Shown piece after piece: positions 12,641 through 24,311 of a stretch of DNA of 64,000 nucleotides (position 1 is the stretch's first letter; each line of letters starts with the position of its first letter). Position numbers and translations under genes: made by a program. The stretch is from Daedaleopsis sinensis (taxonomy: Eukaryota > Basidiomycota > Agaricomycetes > Polyporales > Polyporaceae). The notes beneath the pieces are model-generated. The model did not search any database. It was not told the origin of the DNA and saw only the letters and a program-made list of their open reading frames with translations. The stretch spans positions 2,542,001-2,606,000 of the forward strand of contig CM066301.1 of the NCBI GenBank assembly GCA_033807695.1, given 5' to 3'.

Positions 12641-15600
12641 ATGCCTTCAAGGACATCAGCAAAGAGACACAGTCATGCTCCACAAGTCAGTTAGCTACTT
12701 AGCAGGTTGAGAGACCATACTGACGGGACTTGGATTATAGCGACCGTCCAAAAGACGCAAGGTGACAGATGATGCAAAATCCTCAAAGACCAAGAGCAAG
12801 GGGAAGGAGAGGGCGTCCGACAGGGCCACTATACCGATACCTGGCAAGGGTGATGAAGATGACGTCGAGCTTTCAGATGAAGATTTAGATCTTCTGGACG
12901 AGTACGGAGGCGCGGTGCATTTCCTGCGGTCTCTGGATGAGAAGGGCATCTCCAGGTACGCCCTTACCATGATATTGTACGCAGAACAGTCCACAACAAA
13001 CCATACATAGGAGTAAGAAGGAGACAGAACGGTTGCATCAGTTACACAAACCGGTCCGAAAAGCCGCGGTGGATGACCTCCCTTCAATACACTCCAACTC
13101 TGACGAGGACGAAGAATGGAGCTCGGGTATTGAGGACATGGCGGGTGCTTCTGAAGACGACGACATGTCAGATGTGGATGCAGAGACAGCTGAGTCGTCG
13201 TCATCCTCATCGGACGCAGGCATGCAGCACAAGCGGAGACGGAAACCGGCTGACTCTGATGAGGACGAACTCCCCTTCGAGACAAAACCTCGCAAACGAC
13301 ACATGTCTTGGGAACCAGAGTCTGACAAGGAGAAGGGCATTGAACGGCTTCCAATCAAGCTCGCAGACGGCCGGGTACAGAAAAGCGGCAACAAGGTCTT
13401 CTTGGACGATAGCGAGGAGAGCGGCCTGGACAGCGATGATCAGAGAGATGAGCTAGAGGAGAGTGCTCCCCATCCTCGCGTCGATGATGTGGCCACAGGC
13501 GCGCGATTTGGCAGAGCGGCAGTGGTAGATGTGATTGGTCAAAAGTCCCGCAAGGCGCGAATACAGGGCGCAAAGGAACAGATCGCCGGACTCTGTCAAG
13601 AGATTCTCGGCGACCCAGAAAATAGCGTAAGTGGTCCACCATTTCTCTATGGCTATATTCGTCCATGTCCGAGCTTATTCGAATGCAGTTAGGTCTGCTA
13701 CGGCGATTACACACCTTCTCTTTGCCCCAAATATCTACGCCGTCACACCCGGACCCTGTACCGAATGACGACGTGATCCGGAAGCTTACAATGCTGTCGC
13801 AACTGGCGGTCTTCAAGGACGTCATTCCGGGATACCGGATACGAGCCCTCACTGAAATGGAGAAGGCGGAAAAGGTCAGCCAGATGGTCCAACGAACCCG
13901 AGATTGGGAACAGGGTCTCGTGGGTGTGTACCAAACATACCTGCGCAGTCTAGAGGCGGAACTGAAAGGTATGAAACACGTCGCATTGACCCCGCCGTTC
14001 ATGTCACTAACTCATTTTTGCAGGGAAGAGCGATCTGGCACAGACAGCGCTACATTGTGTTTGTGCGCTTCTAGTGGAAGTGACGCATTTCAATTTTCGC
14101 GTGAACCTAATGAGCTCTGTGGTTGCCGCTCTCAGTCGGAAGTCTTGGGATCAGGTCAGTGAGCCCCTTTCCTCGGGCCTCGGAAATGTCTCTTAAGCGC
14201 TGGGTGTCTGATCACCGGTCTTACTACCACACAGTCTTCCGATCTATGTCTGGACACCCTCATCAGAGTCTTCCGCGCTGATATAACCGGCGAGTCTTCC
14301 TTGGAAGTCGTGCGGTTGCTCAACCGCATGGTCAAGGAGCGGAAGTTCAACGTCCATCCGGAAGTTTTGTCCTGTTTGCTCCACCTCCGCTTGAAGACGG
14401 AGCTCGGCGTCCGGGCTTCCGAAACAAAAGCGGACAAGGAGGGTGGCGGCGTAGGGAAGTCGTTTTCGAAAGGCCGGGCCGCAGCCCGCCGAGCGAAAGG
14501 CAAGGCAGTGGACCAGCCTCATCTAAGCAAGAAGGCGAAGATGGCGCTCAAAGAGCGCAAGGAGATCGAGAAAGAGATGCATGAGGCGGCGGCGGAGGTT
14601 GACAAGGAAGAGCGCGCGGCCAGAGTAAGTAGCGGTCTATTCCTTTGCGCTGGCGGTGGCTAGTCTAATTGTGATGCTATTGTGCTTCAATCTTCCCACC
14701 GCGCCCGCTCACACGACTTCATACTTTGCGACTAACCATACTTGCCTTTCTGTAGCACACGGAGACGCTCAAGCTCCTGTTCGTGCTGTACTTCAGCATC
14801 CTGAAGAACCCTCATCCAACACCGCTGCTCCCAGCGGCGCTGCGCGGGATCGCCAAGTTTGCGCACCTGGTCAACATCGACTTCTTCAAGGACCTCCTCC
14901 ACGTTCTCAAGACGCTCATGACACGGGACGAGAAAGCCGCCGCTATTGTTGACGCAAATCCGGACACGACCCGCTCTTCTCCTGCGCCTGGCCCGCAGAA
15001 CATGGCCGACATCGCCACCGTACAGCATCAGCTCTTGTGTATCGTGACAGCCTTCGAGCTTCTCACCGGACAAGGTACGCACCCCATTTTCCTGGGCCGC
15101 ACTTCCCCTTTCCCACTGCCGTCGCCCATGCGGAGCTGACACGTCTCTGTCCACCGGCCGCACCCGCATCTGCATCTTTACCTGCATCTACACCCGCACT
15201 CGCAATCTGCATCTGCATCTGCGCCCGCAGGCGAGGCCCTCGACATCGACCTCAGCGACTTCGTCAACCGCCTGTACGCGCTCCTCCCGCAGCTCGCGCT
15301 CCTGCCCGACATCGACGCCGCCCCCGCCCCCGCGAGCGCGAGCGCACGCGCACGCGGCGCGCCCCCGCAGTCCCCCGCGGACGTCCTCTTCCGCGCGCTC
15401 CAGCTCGCGTTCACCCCGCGCTCCGCCGCCGCCGCGCCCCCCGCGCCCCGCGCCGCCGCGTTCGCAAAGCGGCTGCTGGGCGCCGCGCTGCAGTGGCCGC
15501 CCGCGCCCGCCGCGCGCGCGCTCGCGCTCGTCGCGGAGCTCGTCGAGCGCGAGCCGAAGCTCGAGGCGCTGCTCGCGACGGAGGACCGCGCGGGGGACGG

Positions 15601-15745
15601 CGTGTACCGCGCGGACGTCGACGACCCGCAGGTGTGCAACGCGTTCGGGACGGCGCTGTGGGAGCTGCACACGCTCGCGGGCGGGCACTGGGCGGAGCAG
15701 GTGCGCGGCGCGGCGCGCAAGGTTCTCGGCTTGCATTCGTCGTAG
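12641..15745 (+). CDS. NOC3: Nucleolar complex protein 3 (NOC3)
   Basis: Nucleolar factor for 60S pre-ribosome maturation and export, also linked to replication-complex assembly in yeast. Start ATG 12641 gives a 15-codon first exon (MPSRTSAKRHSHAPQ), spliced to a basic, then acidic, serine-rich N-terminus (LSDEDLDLLDEYGGAVHFL). The conserved NOC3 core follows: SRKARIQGAKEQIAGLCQEI, LGLLRRLHTFSLPQ, VIPGYRIRALTEMEKAEKVS and WEQGLVGVYQTYLRSLEAEL. Then comes the CBF/Mak21-like second half: TETLKLLFVLYFSILKNP, LLPAALRGIAKFAHLVNIDF and HQLLCIVTAFELLTGQGEALD. About nine exons and roughly 840 residues. The last exon (from about 15231) is extremely GC-rich and rich in Ala and Arg, yet ends in a conventional conserved tail (DPQVCNAFGTALWELHTL). 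Confidence 0.92.
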
Positions 15746-16385
15746 TCGGGTATTGTACATGTTCTGCCCGCTAGGGGCGCTATGCTACCGTGAAATAACC
15801 ACTGCGTACGTGCTGTGTGATATACGAGTGAGAGCGGAGAACGGAGAACGGAGAACGGGTGCACGGACGGCGCGGTCGACGGGCGACGGGCGGCGGACGG
15901 CGTGGCTAACGGTGCAAAAAAGGCCCGGGGGCAACAGTGGCTGATACAGAGTGATGATATTCAGGCGGGCTATATCTACAGTACTTTGGGCGGGGTGATC
16001 CGCTTCGAGGCGGCGACGGAGGGCGGGAAAGATGGCTACAGGGGGGATCAAACAGACCGTTCGAGTTCATGACAGCGAGAGAGCGGGACGAAGAGTGCGG
16101 GTGCGGCCGGTGAAAAAAGTCAGCGACGGACGCGTGTGCGTGGCGGGGGCGTGGGCGTGGGCGTAGCCGGAGGCGTAGACGAGGGCGTGTGCAAAGGCGT
16201 GTGCGAGGGCGAGGGGAAGGAGGTGGTGGGGCAGCACTGGGGCAGCAGCAACGGAGAGGGTGTGCAGGGCAGGGGGGCCAATAAATAACCGTTATTGATG
16301 GGTCCGTCAGTAAGGTATATAAATACGCAACAAATGCGCCAAGAAGAAGTGCGAGTGCGAGTGCGCCGCGGACGTGGGGGAGAGG
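15746..16385. other. Convergent tail region NOC3 / TEA factor, repeat-bearing
   Basis: 640 bp between two stops, presumably both 3' UTRs. It contains GGAGAAC in three exact copies at 15836-15856. A G-rich strand at about 16140-16212 is built of imperfect GGGCGT/GGCGTG hexamers. Long frames crossing it are low-complexity and not coding-like. Confidence 0.5.
15836..15856. repeat. 7-bp tandem repeat, three copies
   Basis: GGAGAAC x3, exact, about 90 bp past the NOC3 stop. Short microsatellite with no apparent function. Confidence 0.8.
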
Positions 16386-18187
16386 TTAATGCGGGATCGG
16401 GTACCCGAACGGCAGCGGCGGCGGGAACGTGTACATCGTCTGCGCGGACAGCGACACGTCGTCCGCGCCGCCGCTCCCGCTCGCGGCCGTGGCGCTGCAC
16501 CGGGGAAACAGCGGCGACCCGGGGGAGACGGGCGTGTACGCGTACGCGTGCGGGAAGCGCGGCGAGCGCGGCGATACCGGCGGGGACGGGGACGGGACGA
16601 GCTGGAAGGGCGACGCGGACGCTGCGGACGGGGGCGGCGCGCCCCGCCACGGGTACTTCTGGACGCCGATGAGCTCCATCGCGGGCGCCGGGCGGGCGCC
16701 GTCGGCTGTGCGCTCGAGGTGGTAGACGAGCACGGCGAGGACCTCGTTGTCGACGACGATCTGCTGCGTGATCGTGCGCACTGCAGGACGGCGTCAGCGC
16801 GTGATGGGGCCCCTTCGTCGTGCACGGACGCCGGGGGACCGGATTGAGAGACGTACCTGTGCCGAGCCAGTGGCAGCGAGAGAGCGGAGAGTCCGGCAGG
16901 TACGCGTATACGGTGTGTGGGGACGCGTTCAGGGAGAGCGCGGCCTGCAGCTCTGGGGATGTGACCGGGGTGAACATCCCCTGGTCGAGCGACATCACCG
17001 TCTTTTCCTCGCCCCAGACCTTTGTGTGGCACTTGGCGAAACTCGCCCAGGGGTTTGCGAAGGAGACCGCACCGCTGATGCCCTGCAGAGCGGGCGAGCA
17101 GCGGAGATCTTCAAGGGGCGGAAGCGAGACGCGGAGGTGCAGGAACGTACGCGAAGGCGATGCCGGGCTCGCGCCGACGACCCGGTCGACATCGATGGTG
17201 AACGGGAGCATGCCGTCCGCCCAAAAGTATAGGCTCGTTATGCGGTTCGGAAAGGATATTGGGTATTCGGACAGCGAGTCGCCGAGCGGCTGCGGAAGGG
17301 TGAAGAGTGCCGGATCCATCGCGAGTGGCTCCAGCTTGATGGACATCGGGTTAATGGGATGTGTGGTCTGCGGCGGTGGCGACAGATTAACAAAGGCTGG
17401 GTCCGGGCCATGCGAGGAGGAAAAGGGATTTGCAAAGATGTCGAGTTCGGGAAATGGGGATGCTTGGGCGGGCGGGGAGAGGGACGGATATGAGCCGGAC
17501 GCGGAGAACTCAGGCGGGAACTCCGAGGTGTGGTATTCCGGTGTCGACGAGGATGACGAGGACACAGCGGACGAGTCGGGCAAGTCCAGTCTGCTGGTCG
17601 ATGCTGAGCCCGGAGAGCTCTTCGTTGTCTTGTTCGTGTCGGCCAGAAGGCCGTTCTCCTGAAAGAGTTCCTCGCCACCGGCAACCAGGTGAAATTCTGC
17701 GCGCGGTTATCAGCCACTGACGTCGCGTGGAGAGCGCGGAACGCACCTGGCTGTCCCCTCCACATGTTGCGGAGGACCTGAATGTGGCTCGCGACCTGCT
17801 TCTTTGTACGCTCGATGCCATTTCGCTTGAGGTGGTCGACGAGGAACTGGTTACGCCACCTGCTACGGCCGCGGGAATATGTGGCCCACGGGGATTGCCA
17901 GTATTCGCGGAGCCCTAGACGCGTCGCAGCCGATGTGAGCAAGGGAAGGAGAGGTAAGGTGAGTGAATTGGTAGACGCGTACCTTCGACGAAGATCTTCT
18001 CGACATCCTTGGACCAGACTTCGCTGCCGTCCTTGAGAAGCTTGTGGTGCTTGCGGGCGGGAGTGAGGTTGTCTGGGGGAGTGGGGGGAGAGTCCATGCT
18101 GGAGGAGGAGGAGGAGCGCGGAGAGGGCGAGAGGGAAGGGTAGGTATATTTGCGGCGGCGGTAAGCGGAGGCGACTTCTCTACCCAT
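16386..18187 (-). CDS. TEA/ATTS-domain transcription factor (TEF-1, AbaA, Tec1 family)
   Basis: Sequence-specific DNA-binding regulator. In ascomycetes the family controls conidiation (AbaA) or filamentation (Tec1). The TEA domain spans roughly residues 40-120 across two introns: EVWSKDVEKIFVEG|LREYWQ, then RWRNQFLVDHLKRNGIERTK, then KQVASHIQVLRNMWRGQPEF. The GLR join uses an intron at 17917-17985. After it comes a Ser/Pro-rich linker, then a structured stretch (RITSLYFWADGMLPFTIDVD) and, after an intron near 16780-16855, ITQQIVVDNEVLAVLVYHLE, with a Pro/Ala-rich C-terminus ending FGYPIPH. Start ATG 18187 (MGREVASAYRRRK). About 545 residues. A TATATATA box sits 84-91 bp upstream. Confidence 0.88.
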
Positions 18188-19228
18188 GTGGGCGGCTGAG
18201 GACGGGCTGTGGAGGATATGGAAGGTGGAAAGGGAGGAGGAGGGATGCCGACATAAAGCCGGAAGGGGAATATATATACTGGGGGAGGTTGAGAGAAGAG
18301 AGTCGAGCAGGTCGGCGCCGCGCTGAGAGCCGGAGGGAGCACTCGTGATCCGGGTATGGCAAGCAAGGTCCGCTGATTGGGAGTCAGTCAAACACACAAA
18401 ACAGCCCCTGACGCTCCGTTTTAGCCTGGATTCGGACTGGTCTGGGATCGGGGTTAATCGAAATCGGGTTTCTGCCAGCCTGGACGGGAATGGAAAGCGA
18501 GGTGGGCGGCGGCTGGGGGAGCACACACCAACGCCCGCGCGGTCGAGACCGCGAGCGTGTCCGGTTTGAGGATAGTGGGGAAGCAACGGTTTGGACCCCA
18601 GACGTGTCCGCGGAAATGGACGGTTGCGGTCGCGGGCGCGTGAGGACGGCAGGCCGGGAACGCGAGCGTGTATCAGATGGAGGCCTTCGACGGGGAAGGT
18701 GAGGTTCGGAAGGACGGACAATGCGAACGAGCAGAGGGCGTTCACACAAGTCCTTTGAGCCTTCCCGAATAGGAGTGGACATCGTGGGCACCGCCCAGGG
18801 CGAAAGCGCACGGCCTGAACGGGGGGGTCGGCGGGAGCAGGCGGGGCCGAGTCGTCCGTGATGGGGAGATGTGCGCAGCGGAGAACGAGCGCAGAGGAGG
18901 TCGGCAGCGCGTGGGACGATGGGGGCGGCAAGTGGCTGGCGGTGAGTAGACACGCCCCCCGCACACGCGTCGCCCGAGATCCATCGCACTCGCGCGCGGA
19001 GGTGCAACCTTGCCACCTTCGCGACTTCAGCCAGGCCTGTCCCGCTCAACAGTAGAGTTTCAGATTCCCAACCAGCCCAGCTCCTCCGTCTCCATCCGGT
19101 CCGACCTCCGACCCCGGCGTCTGCTGCCTAGTCACCCGGCGTCTACGCCCACGCTAGGATCTTACACAGTAAGTTACACTCTCCGGAGGTTAGAGACGTG
19201 CACAGACACTGTCAGACAGCCAGCCGCG
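18188..19228. other. Divergent intergenic region, TEA factor / VPS23
   Basis: 1,041 bp holding both promoters. It is GC-rich with many CG dinucleotides, so long open frames occur by chance (one covers most of it on the minus strand) but they read as low-complexity Arg/Pro/Ser text. Apart from the TATA box next to the TEA gene I see no coding or RNA feature. Confidence 0.5.
18271..18278 (-). promoter_or_regulatory. TATA box of TEA-factor gene
   Basis: Perfect TATATATA on the coding strand, 84-91 bp upstream of the ATG at 18187. One of the few genes in this window with a strong TATA element, which fits a regulated rather than a housekeeping gene. Confidence 0.5.
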
Positions 19229-21663
19229 ATGAGCTCCCTGACCCACAAGTGGCTCCGCCAGAACGTGCAGCCGTACGCGAACCCCGAGCTCGTCTTCGCC
19301 CATGTGGACGCCCTCCTGTCCCGCCAGCCCGCCATCCGCCCCAAGACCGATGTGTACAGTTCAGTCCCAATCTTGTCCCATCCTCCGATCCCCCTCACTC
19401 ACTTCCCGCCCTTGTAGCATATGACGACGGACGGACACAGCTCCTCCTGTGTCTGCACGGTCTTCTTCCAATAGCCTTCAGGGGCACCGCATACCACATC
19501 CCGATCGCCCTTTGGTTACCGAGGGACTATCCTCGCAATCCGCCGATTCCATACGTCGTCCCAACCACCGATATGCTCATCCGTGCAGGTCCGGACATGG
19601 ACGTCAGCGGCCGATGTCGCGTTCACTATCTACGCGACTGGGAACGCAAGAGCGAGGTCCGTTCGTTTCCACCCTTCCCGCCCAGAAACAACCTCATCAC
19701 CATCCACTTCTCATCCAGGGCTGCAGCCTCATAGCGCTCCTTGAAGCGATGCAGCAATCGTTTTCGCGCGAGCCTCCAGTCTACGCCAAGCCCGGAGATG
19801 CCGCGGCGGCGACGACGACGACAACACCCGCCCACTCCTCTCGTCCTTCCGCGTCTTCTACGCCCGATTACACGCATCGACCTCCGCCACCTCTTCCAGC
19901 AGATCGCGCGGACTCCGTGCAGACACACGCACAAGCCTCAATCTCCGATGCCCAACCCGGAGGCCCCCCACCCCTCCCTGCCAAACCGGGCCTACCCGCG
20001 GCGCTCTCGTCGTCGCGGAGCCCTTCTGCGCCGCTCCCAAACGCGTCTCCAGCCCCAGCCCTCCGCACCCAATCACCGGCCCCCCTCAGCTCTGTACGTG
20101 CGCGTGTTGTATGTTCGTGTTCGTGAGCGCAGAAGACTGATCATTCCAGCGATCGCCGATGCGGCGGCCGGACAGCCTGCTCTCGCTCGGAGACCACCGC
20201 CACCCCTTCCCGCGCAGGAAGTCGCCGTACCTGCGCACTTGCAGAATTCGCCGGGCCCGCCTACCTACGCATCGCACGCCCGTCCGTCCGTCGACCTCCA
20301 TCCCAACGCATGGCCCGCGGGTGCGCCGGCGAGCGCATACCGATCGCACACGCCATACCGGGCAGCCGGCCAGTCCCCCTCTCCGCCCCCTCCTCCTCCG
20401 CCGCCGCCGCTGCCACCCGCCGCGTCGATGTCGCTGTCGCTGTCCGGCGTGCGGTCTCCAGCAGCGGCGTACGGGGGCTTCTCGCCGCATGGCCCTCCCG
20501 GCCGGCTGCAGTCGCCGGCGCCCCCACCCCCGTTCGCAAACCAGCCGGCGGGGGGTGCCGCCGCCAGCCCGCCGTACCCGTACGCAGCGGCCCCCCCTCC
20601 GCCCTTCACGCCAGCATTCTCGCGTGCAGCCCCAGCCCCAGCACCCCCGCCCCCGCCGCCATCCGTGCCGGCGCCCGACCTGCTGGGTGCCGAAGAGGTC
20701 GATGGGGGCGCGTCCGGGGGCCCGTCGACCCCATTCCCAGCTGCAGCGGGGGCCCCCGCGCCCCCGCGCCCGCCGAACCCGGAGCTGCTGCGCCTGCACG
20801 AGCGCGTGCACGCGAAGCTCGCCTCGGAGCTCGCGTCGCTCGCGCACGCGATGGCGCTCGACGCGGAGCGCCTGCGCGCGAACCAGGCGGACCTGCTCGC
20901 GGGCCCGCCGGCGATCCGCGACGAGCGCGCGCGCCTGGAGGCCGTGCGCGACGTGTGCCGCGGGGTCGCGGCGCGCCTCGAGGGCGTCGTCGCCGCCGGG
21001 GAGCGCACCGTCGCGGAGCTCAGGCGCAAGGGCGACCCCGCGGTCGACGAGATGGTCTGCGCGACGACGATCGTGCATAACCAGTGCGTGCCCCGTCCCG
21101 TCCCTTCTTCGCGTCCGTGACATGCGAGCTGACCGAGGCTACCTCCCGCGTGCATCTGCCCACCCATCCTGGCAACGCCGCCTCCTCCGCGCTGCGCACC
21201 CCGCTCCGCTCCGCCGTCGTCGCACTGCCGCGTGGGACTGGGACCGGGCCGCGCGGTGCAGGCTCATCAATCTGGTGGCGGAGGATAATGCCATCGAGGA
21301 CACCATCTACCACCTCCACCGCGCCCTCAACACGGGCCGCGTCGACCTCGAGCGGTTCCTGCGGGTACGTCACCCCCTTCCCTCTCCCTCACCATTTTAC
21401 CGCTCGGCTGCCTGCTGCCTGCTGCGTGACAGTCGACCCTCTGCTGCGTGACATCAGCCATCTGCTGTGTGACAATCGACCCTCTGCTGCGTGCGAAGGA
21501 GCGGCGGATTAAGGACTAAGGACTAAGGACTGACGAAGGTCTCCCACAGGTCACGCGCGTGCTCGCCGAGGAGCAGTTCATGAAACGCGCCCTCGTCGAG
21601 AAGATCCAGGCGGGGCTCCCCATGGGCAACGCGGGGTACCCTGGCGCGGCGGACTGGCGTTGA
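19229..21663 (+). CDS. VPS23: ESCRT-I subunit Vps23 (TSG101 homologue)
   Basis: Binds ubiquitinated cargo and PTAP-type motifs and assembles ESCRT-I on endosomes for multivesicular-body sorting. Start ATG 19229 (MSSLTHKWLRQNVQPYANPE). The catalytically dead UEV domain occupies residues 1-150: DDGRTQLLLCLHGLLPIAFR, YHIPIALWLPRDYPRNPPIP, DVSGRCRVHYLRDWERKSE. A roughly 300-residue Pro/Ala-rich linker with long proline runs follows, then the coiled coil (LHERVHAKLASELASLAHAM) and the steadiness box LINLVAEDNAIEDTIYHLHR...VTRVLAEEQFMKRALVEKIQ. The last two introns are long for this window (about 177 and 185 nt), and the final one carries tandem repeats. Confidence 0.93.
21419..21530. repeat. Tandem repeats inside the last VPS23 intron
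   Basis: Two arrays inside the intron at 21365-21549. First, a 21-22-bp unit beginning CTGCTGCGTGAC at 21419, 21441 and 21462, with a partial fourth at 21484. Second, TAAGGAC in three exact copies at 21510-21530, just upstream of the 3' splice site. Confidence 0.85.
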
Positions 21664-24311
21664 TTGTCCGCGTCCCTCACACTGACAGACGATATCGATG
21701 AGTCGATGGGCACCTGCGGCGTGCGGGGGCGCCCGGCGGGGACGGGCGGTGCGATGCGTCGCACCCGTTGCGAAGAGCCTAGAGGAGACGCTGCTGTGGC
21801 GGAGGAGCGACGAGCTGAGTACAGTACCGTTGCAGAGATGTCCGACGCGTCTGTTTGAATCCGTATTCGAATTCGAATTCGCGTTCGGACGAGAAGGACT
21901 ATCTGAGCGCCAGTGTGCGCAGCCCGTCAGACTTGCGTCCGACGCCGCGCTCGGTCGGTCGGGCGCACGACCCAGAAGCGACGCTCGATGATGTCGATGA
22001 GGACTTGATGAGGACGAATCACGGTGAGCGTTCCGCGTTCCGCGTCAGCGCGAGCCCCGAGAGAAGACGGGGATCCCATTCAGCCCGCCCAAGCGCGTGC
22101 GTACGTACGTACTACCCCCAGCTTCTGAGCTCTGTCCCTTACGGCCCCGGCGACGGAGGCGAAGGCGAAGGCGACGAGACCAACGACATCGGCGGGCCCC
22201 CCGCTCACCCCCGTGTGCTCGGCGTCCCCGTCGCTGTGCCGCCGCTGATCGCATCCCGGCCAGCCAGATCGCAGAACGAGCTGGCCATGGCTCGCCCGCC
22301 ACCGACTCGGAGCCCTCCAATGATACGGACTCAAGTACGGACACGGACGAAGGGACTTCCCAGTGGGACACACACCCGCCATCGCCGTGGGCTATGTTAC
22401 AACTTACAAGATCACCGTGGCCCAGTCCTCGCCGACCCGCGTCTCGCCAGTCCTCGACGCCACAGCAGCAAAACGACACCGTCGCTTCTGGGTACTCTGC
22501 GACTCGCACACAAGGTCTGGCGGTCCGAGTCCGTACATCCCGATTGCGTGCCATCTGCACCCGCCCCGCGACCGATTCCGACCGTCCGATGGCTACGTCG
22601 CATGTTCGTACTACGAAGCACTCAGCACAGTACCAGGTGGTTGCGTTGCGTCAGTGGGCACACACGGAATCCGAACGCATCTTGTCTGGAACTCGAATAT
22701 GGGCGCGCACCGTGTCCGCCATCCGGGGCACCCATGGACCATGGCCACGGCCAGGGACAGGCACTCGCCGGGAAGCTGAGCGGTGGCGCGGGCACGATCT
22801 GAACGGCATCGGCCCCCATCCTGAACACATGGCTACCGTACGCCCGCCTAGCAGGCGCCGCCACATCAACCTAGGACTCGGCGCCACGCCTGCCCGGATT
22901 GTCGCTGGTGCGTGGCTCGCCGCCGCGCGCTGCTATCCCTCTTCAAGTTCAAGTGCCTCGGTGTCCCTGCCGCTCCACCGTGTTTTCTCAATGCATATGC
23001 CCAGCTGGTATCCACCATAGCACGGAGAACGCACGCGGATTCGGGGCTACTGAGTAGTACTGGTGACGTTCATTGCCTCGGGCCCGGCGTTCGCGCACTC
23101 CGGGGGCGGTATGTAGCAGCACTATCGCCTTGCGAGGCTAGACTTCACGTACTACATACAACGCACCCCAGCGCACCCCGCACCTCCCCTCTCGTCGCGA
23201 TCGAAGGCTGCGCAGAAGTCGACGTGGCGGAGGGGGCCGCGTACGGATGGTGCATATTACTTCCGGGTGCGCCGCGAGAATGCGCCCGAGTCCGCCTGCA
23301 CTGATGCCGTTCCGAGATGAGGCTCGGGGAGGATTTCAAGTCTGTAGTATTTTTGGCCCGAGGCGACTGCGCATGCAGACTGCAGACTCCGACTCCGAGT
23401 CCAGAGGAGGACGCCCTTGGAGTGATGGCTGGCGAATCTGATGGTCTCGCGTCTTCCGACTCGAGAGCTACCGTAACCCCAGCCACCGCAGCTGTGTACC
23501 AGTAATTACGGCGGCCGGGATGCCCGGATGTCGTCGACTCTAGTGCGGATGTAGACACGACTCCGGCTCACGTCGGTCGCTGATTGCTGGTTCGTGATTC
23601 GTGAGTTGGGTGACTATGTAGCACTGTCGACGGATGGCCTCAGGGTGAACTCCCGCACGGATGCTTACGCTATGAGCCTGGCATTATTATCATAAGCTGC
23701 GTAAGTCTGGCGCTGACATCAAGATGTTCAACGTCGTCTGCGTACGGTGGGTATGTTCCAGCTGTCTCACAAGGCTCGTCAGAACCTGGGTCCGTCCCTC
23801 AATCAGTGGAGGGCCAGCTGATGGAGCTTGATCATGTTCGACCCCAGGGTGCCCGGCTTCATATCCGAGCCTGAGGGGGTTGTTGCGGCCTTTGAGGCGC
23901 ATCCCAGTCCTGGGACCTGCGCTGTGGGCACTGGGTGATACGCTCGGGTGTCGTACGCGATGGACTAATCACGCGCCGACGCGCCATTCGCGCATACAGA
24001 TGCACACCGCCAAACCAGAGACGATCCGAGGGATTGCCGATGTCCTGCAGGTAATGTTTGGAGGGGGTGCGGGGATTAAGAGAATTCGAATCCAGTAGAG
24101 TGTTCAGCGAACAGTTACACGCTGCTAGAATACACCTGTACATAGATATTGTCATAAAGCAAGGGAGGACATACGTATACGAGGGAGGGCCCCAAAAGAG
24201 AACTCAAGACGATAAGCGATAGCAGGTGCGAAACATCGAGTAGCATCATAGAGAGTGCAAACGAAACACGTACGGGAGGGAAGAGATAAGGCCCAAGGAC
24301 TGCGTCAGAGT
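21664..24311. other. 2.65-kb stretch without a convincing gene
   Basis: Lies between the convergent ends of VPS23 and HEH1. The longest plus-strand frame (21855-22802) has no ATG at its 5' end. It reads plausibly for its first part (DEATLDD-like acidic text, then DETNDIGGPPAHPRVLG), and a second frame (22097-23020) carries DSEPSNDTDSSTDTDEG. A possible donor (GTGAGC at about 22023) could join segments, so a fast-evolving multi-exon gene is possible. I recognise no domain, find no consistent exon chain with a good start, and see no transposon ends or terminal repeats. From about 23500 to 24311 nothing coding-like appears. Confidence 0.4.

Noticed and set aside
16140..16212. G-quadruplex motif downstream of the TEA gene
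   Set aside because: The G-rich GGGCGT array has only three adjacent G-triplets within normal loop distance; the fourth run is GG or too far away.
16386..17662. Long plus-strand frames opposite the TEA factor
   Set aside because: They are antisense shadows created by high GC; the minus strand has the domain and consistent splice joins.
17915..18964. 349-codon minus-strand frame upstream of the TEA factor
   Set aside because: It overlaps the TEA promoter and first exon in another frame, is Pro/Arg/Ser text without a domain, and ignores the clear TEA start at 18187.
20086..21123. 345-codon minus-strand frame
   Set aside because: It mirrors the GC-rich VPS23 linker and coiled-coil exon. Composition is Arg/Gly low complexity, while the plus strand gives a recognised UEV-to-steadiness-box protein.
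22097..23020. 307-codon plus-strand frame as a gene
   Set aside because: It begins with a run of arginines caused by a GGC/GAC repeat, has no recognised domain and its start lies in the middle of another open segment. Kept only as part of the undetermined region.
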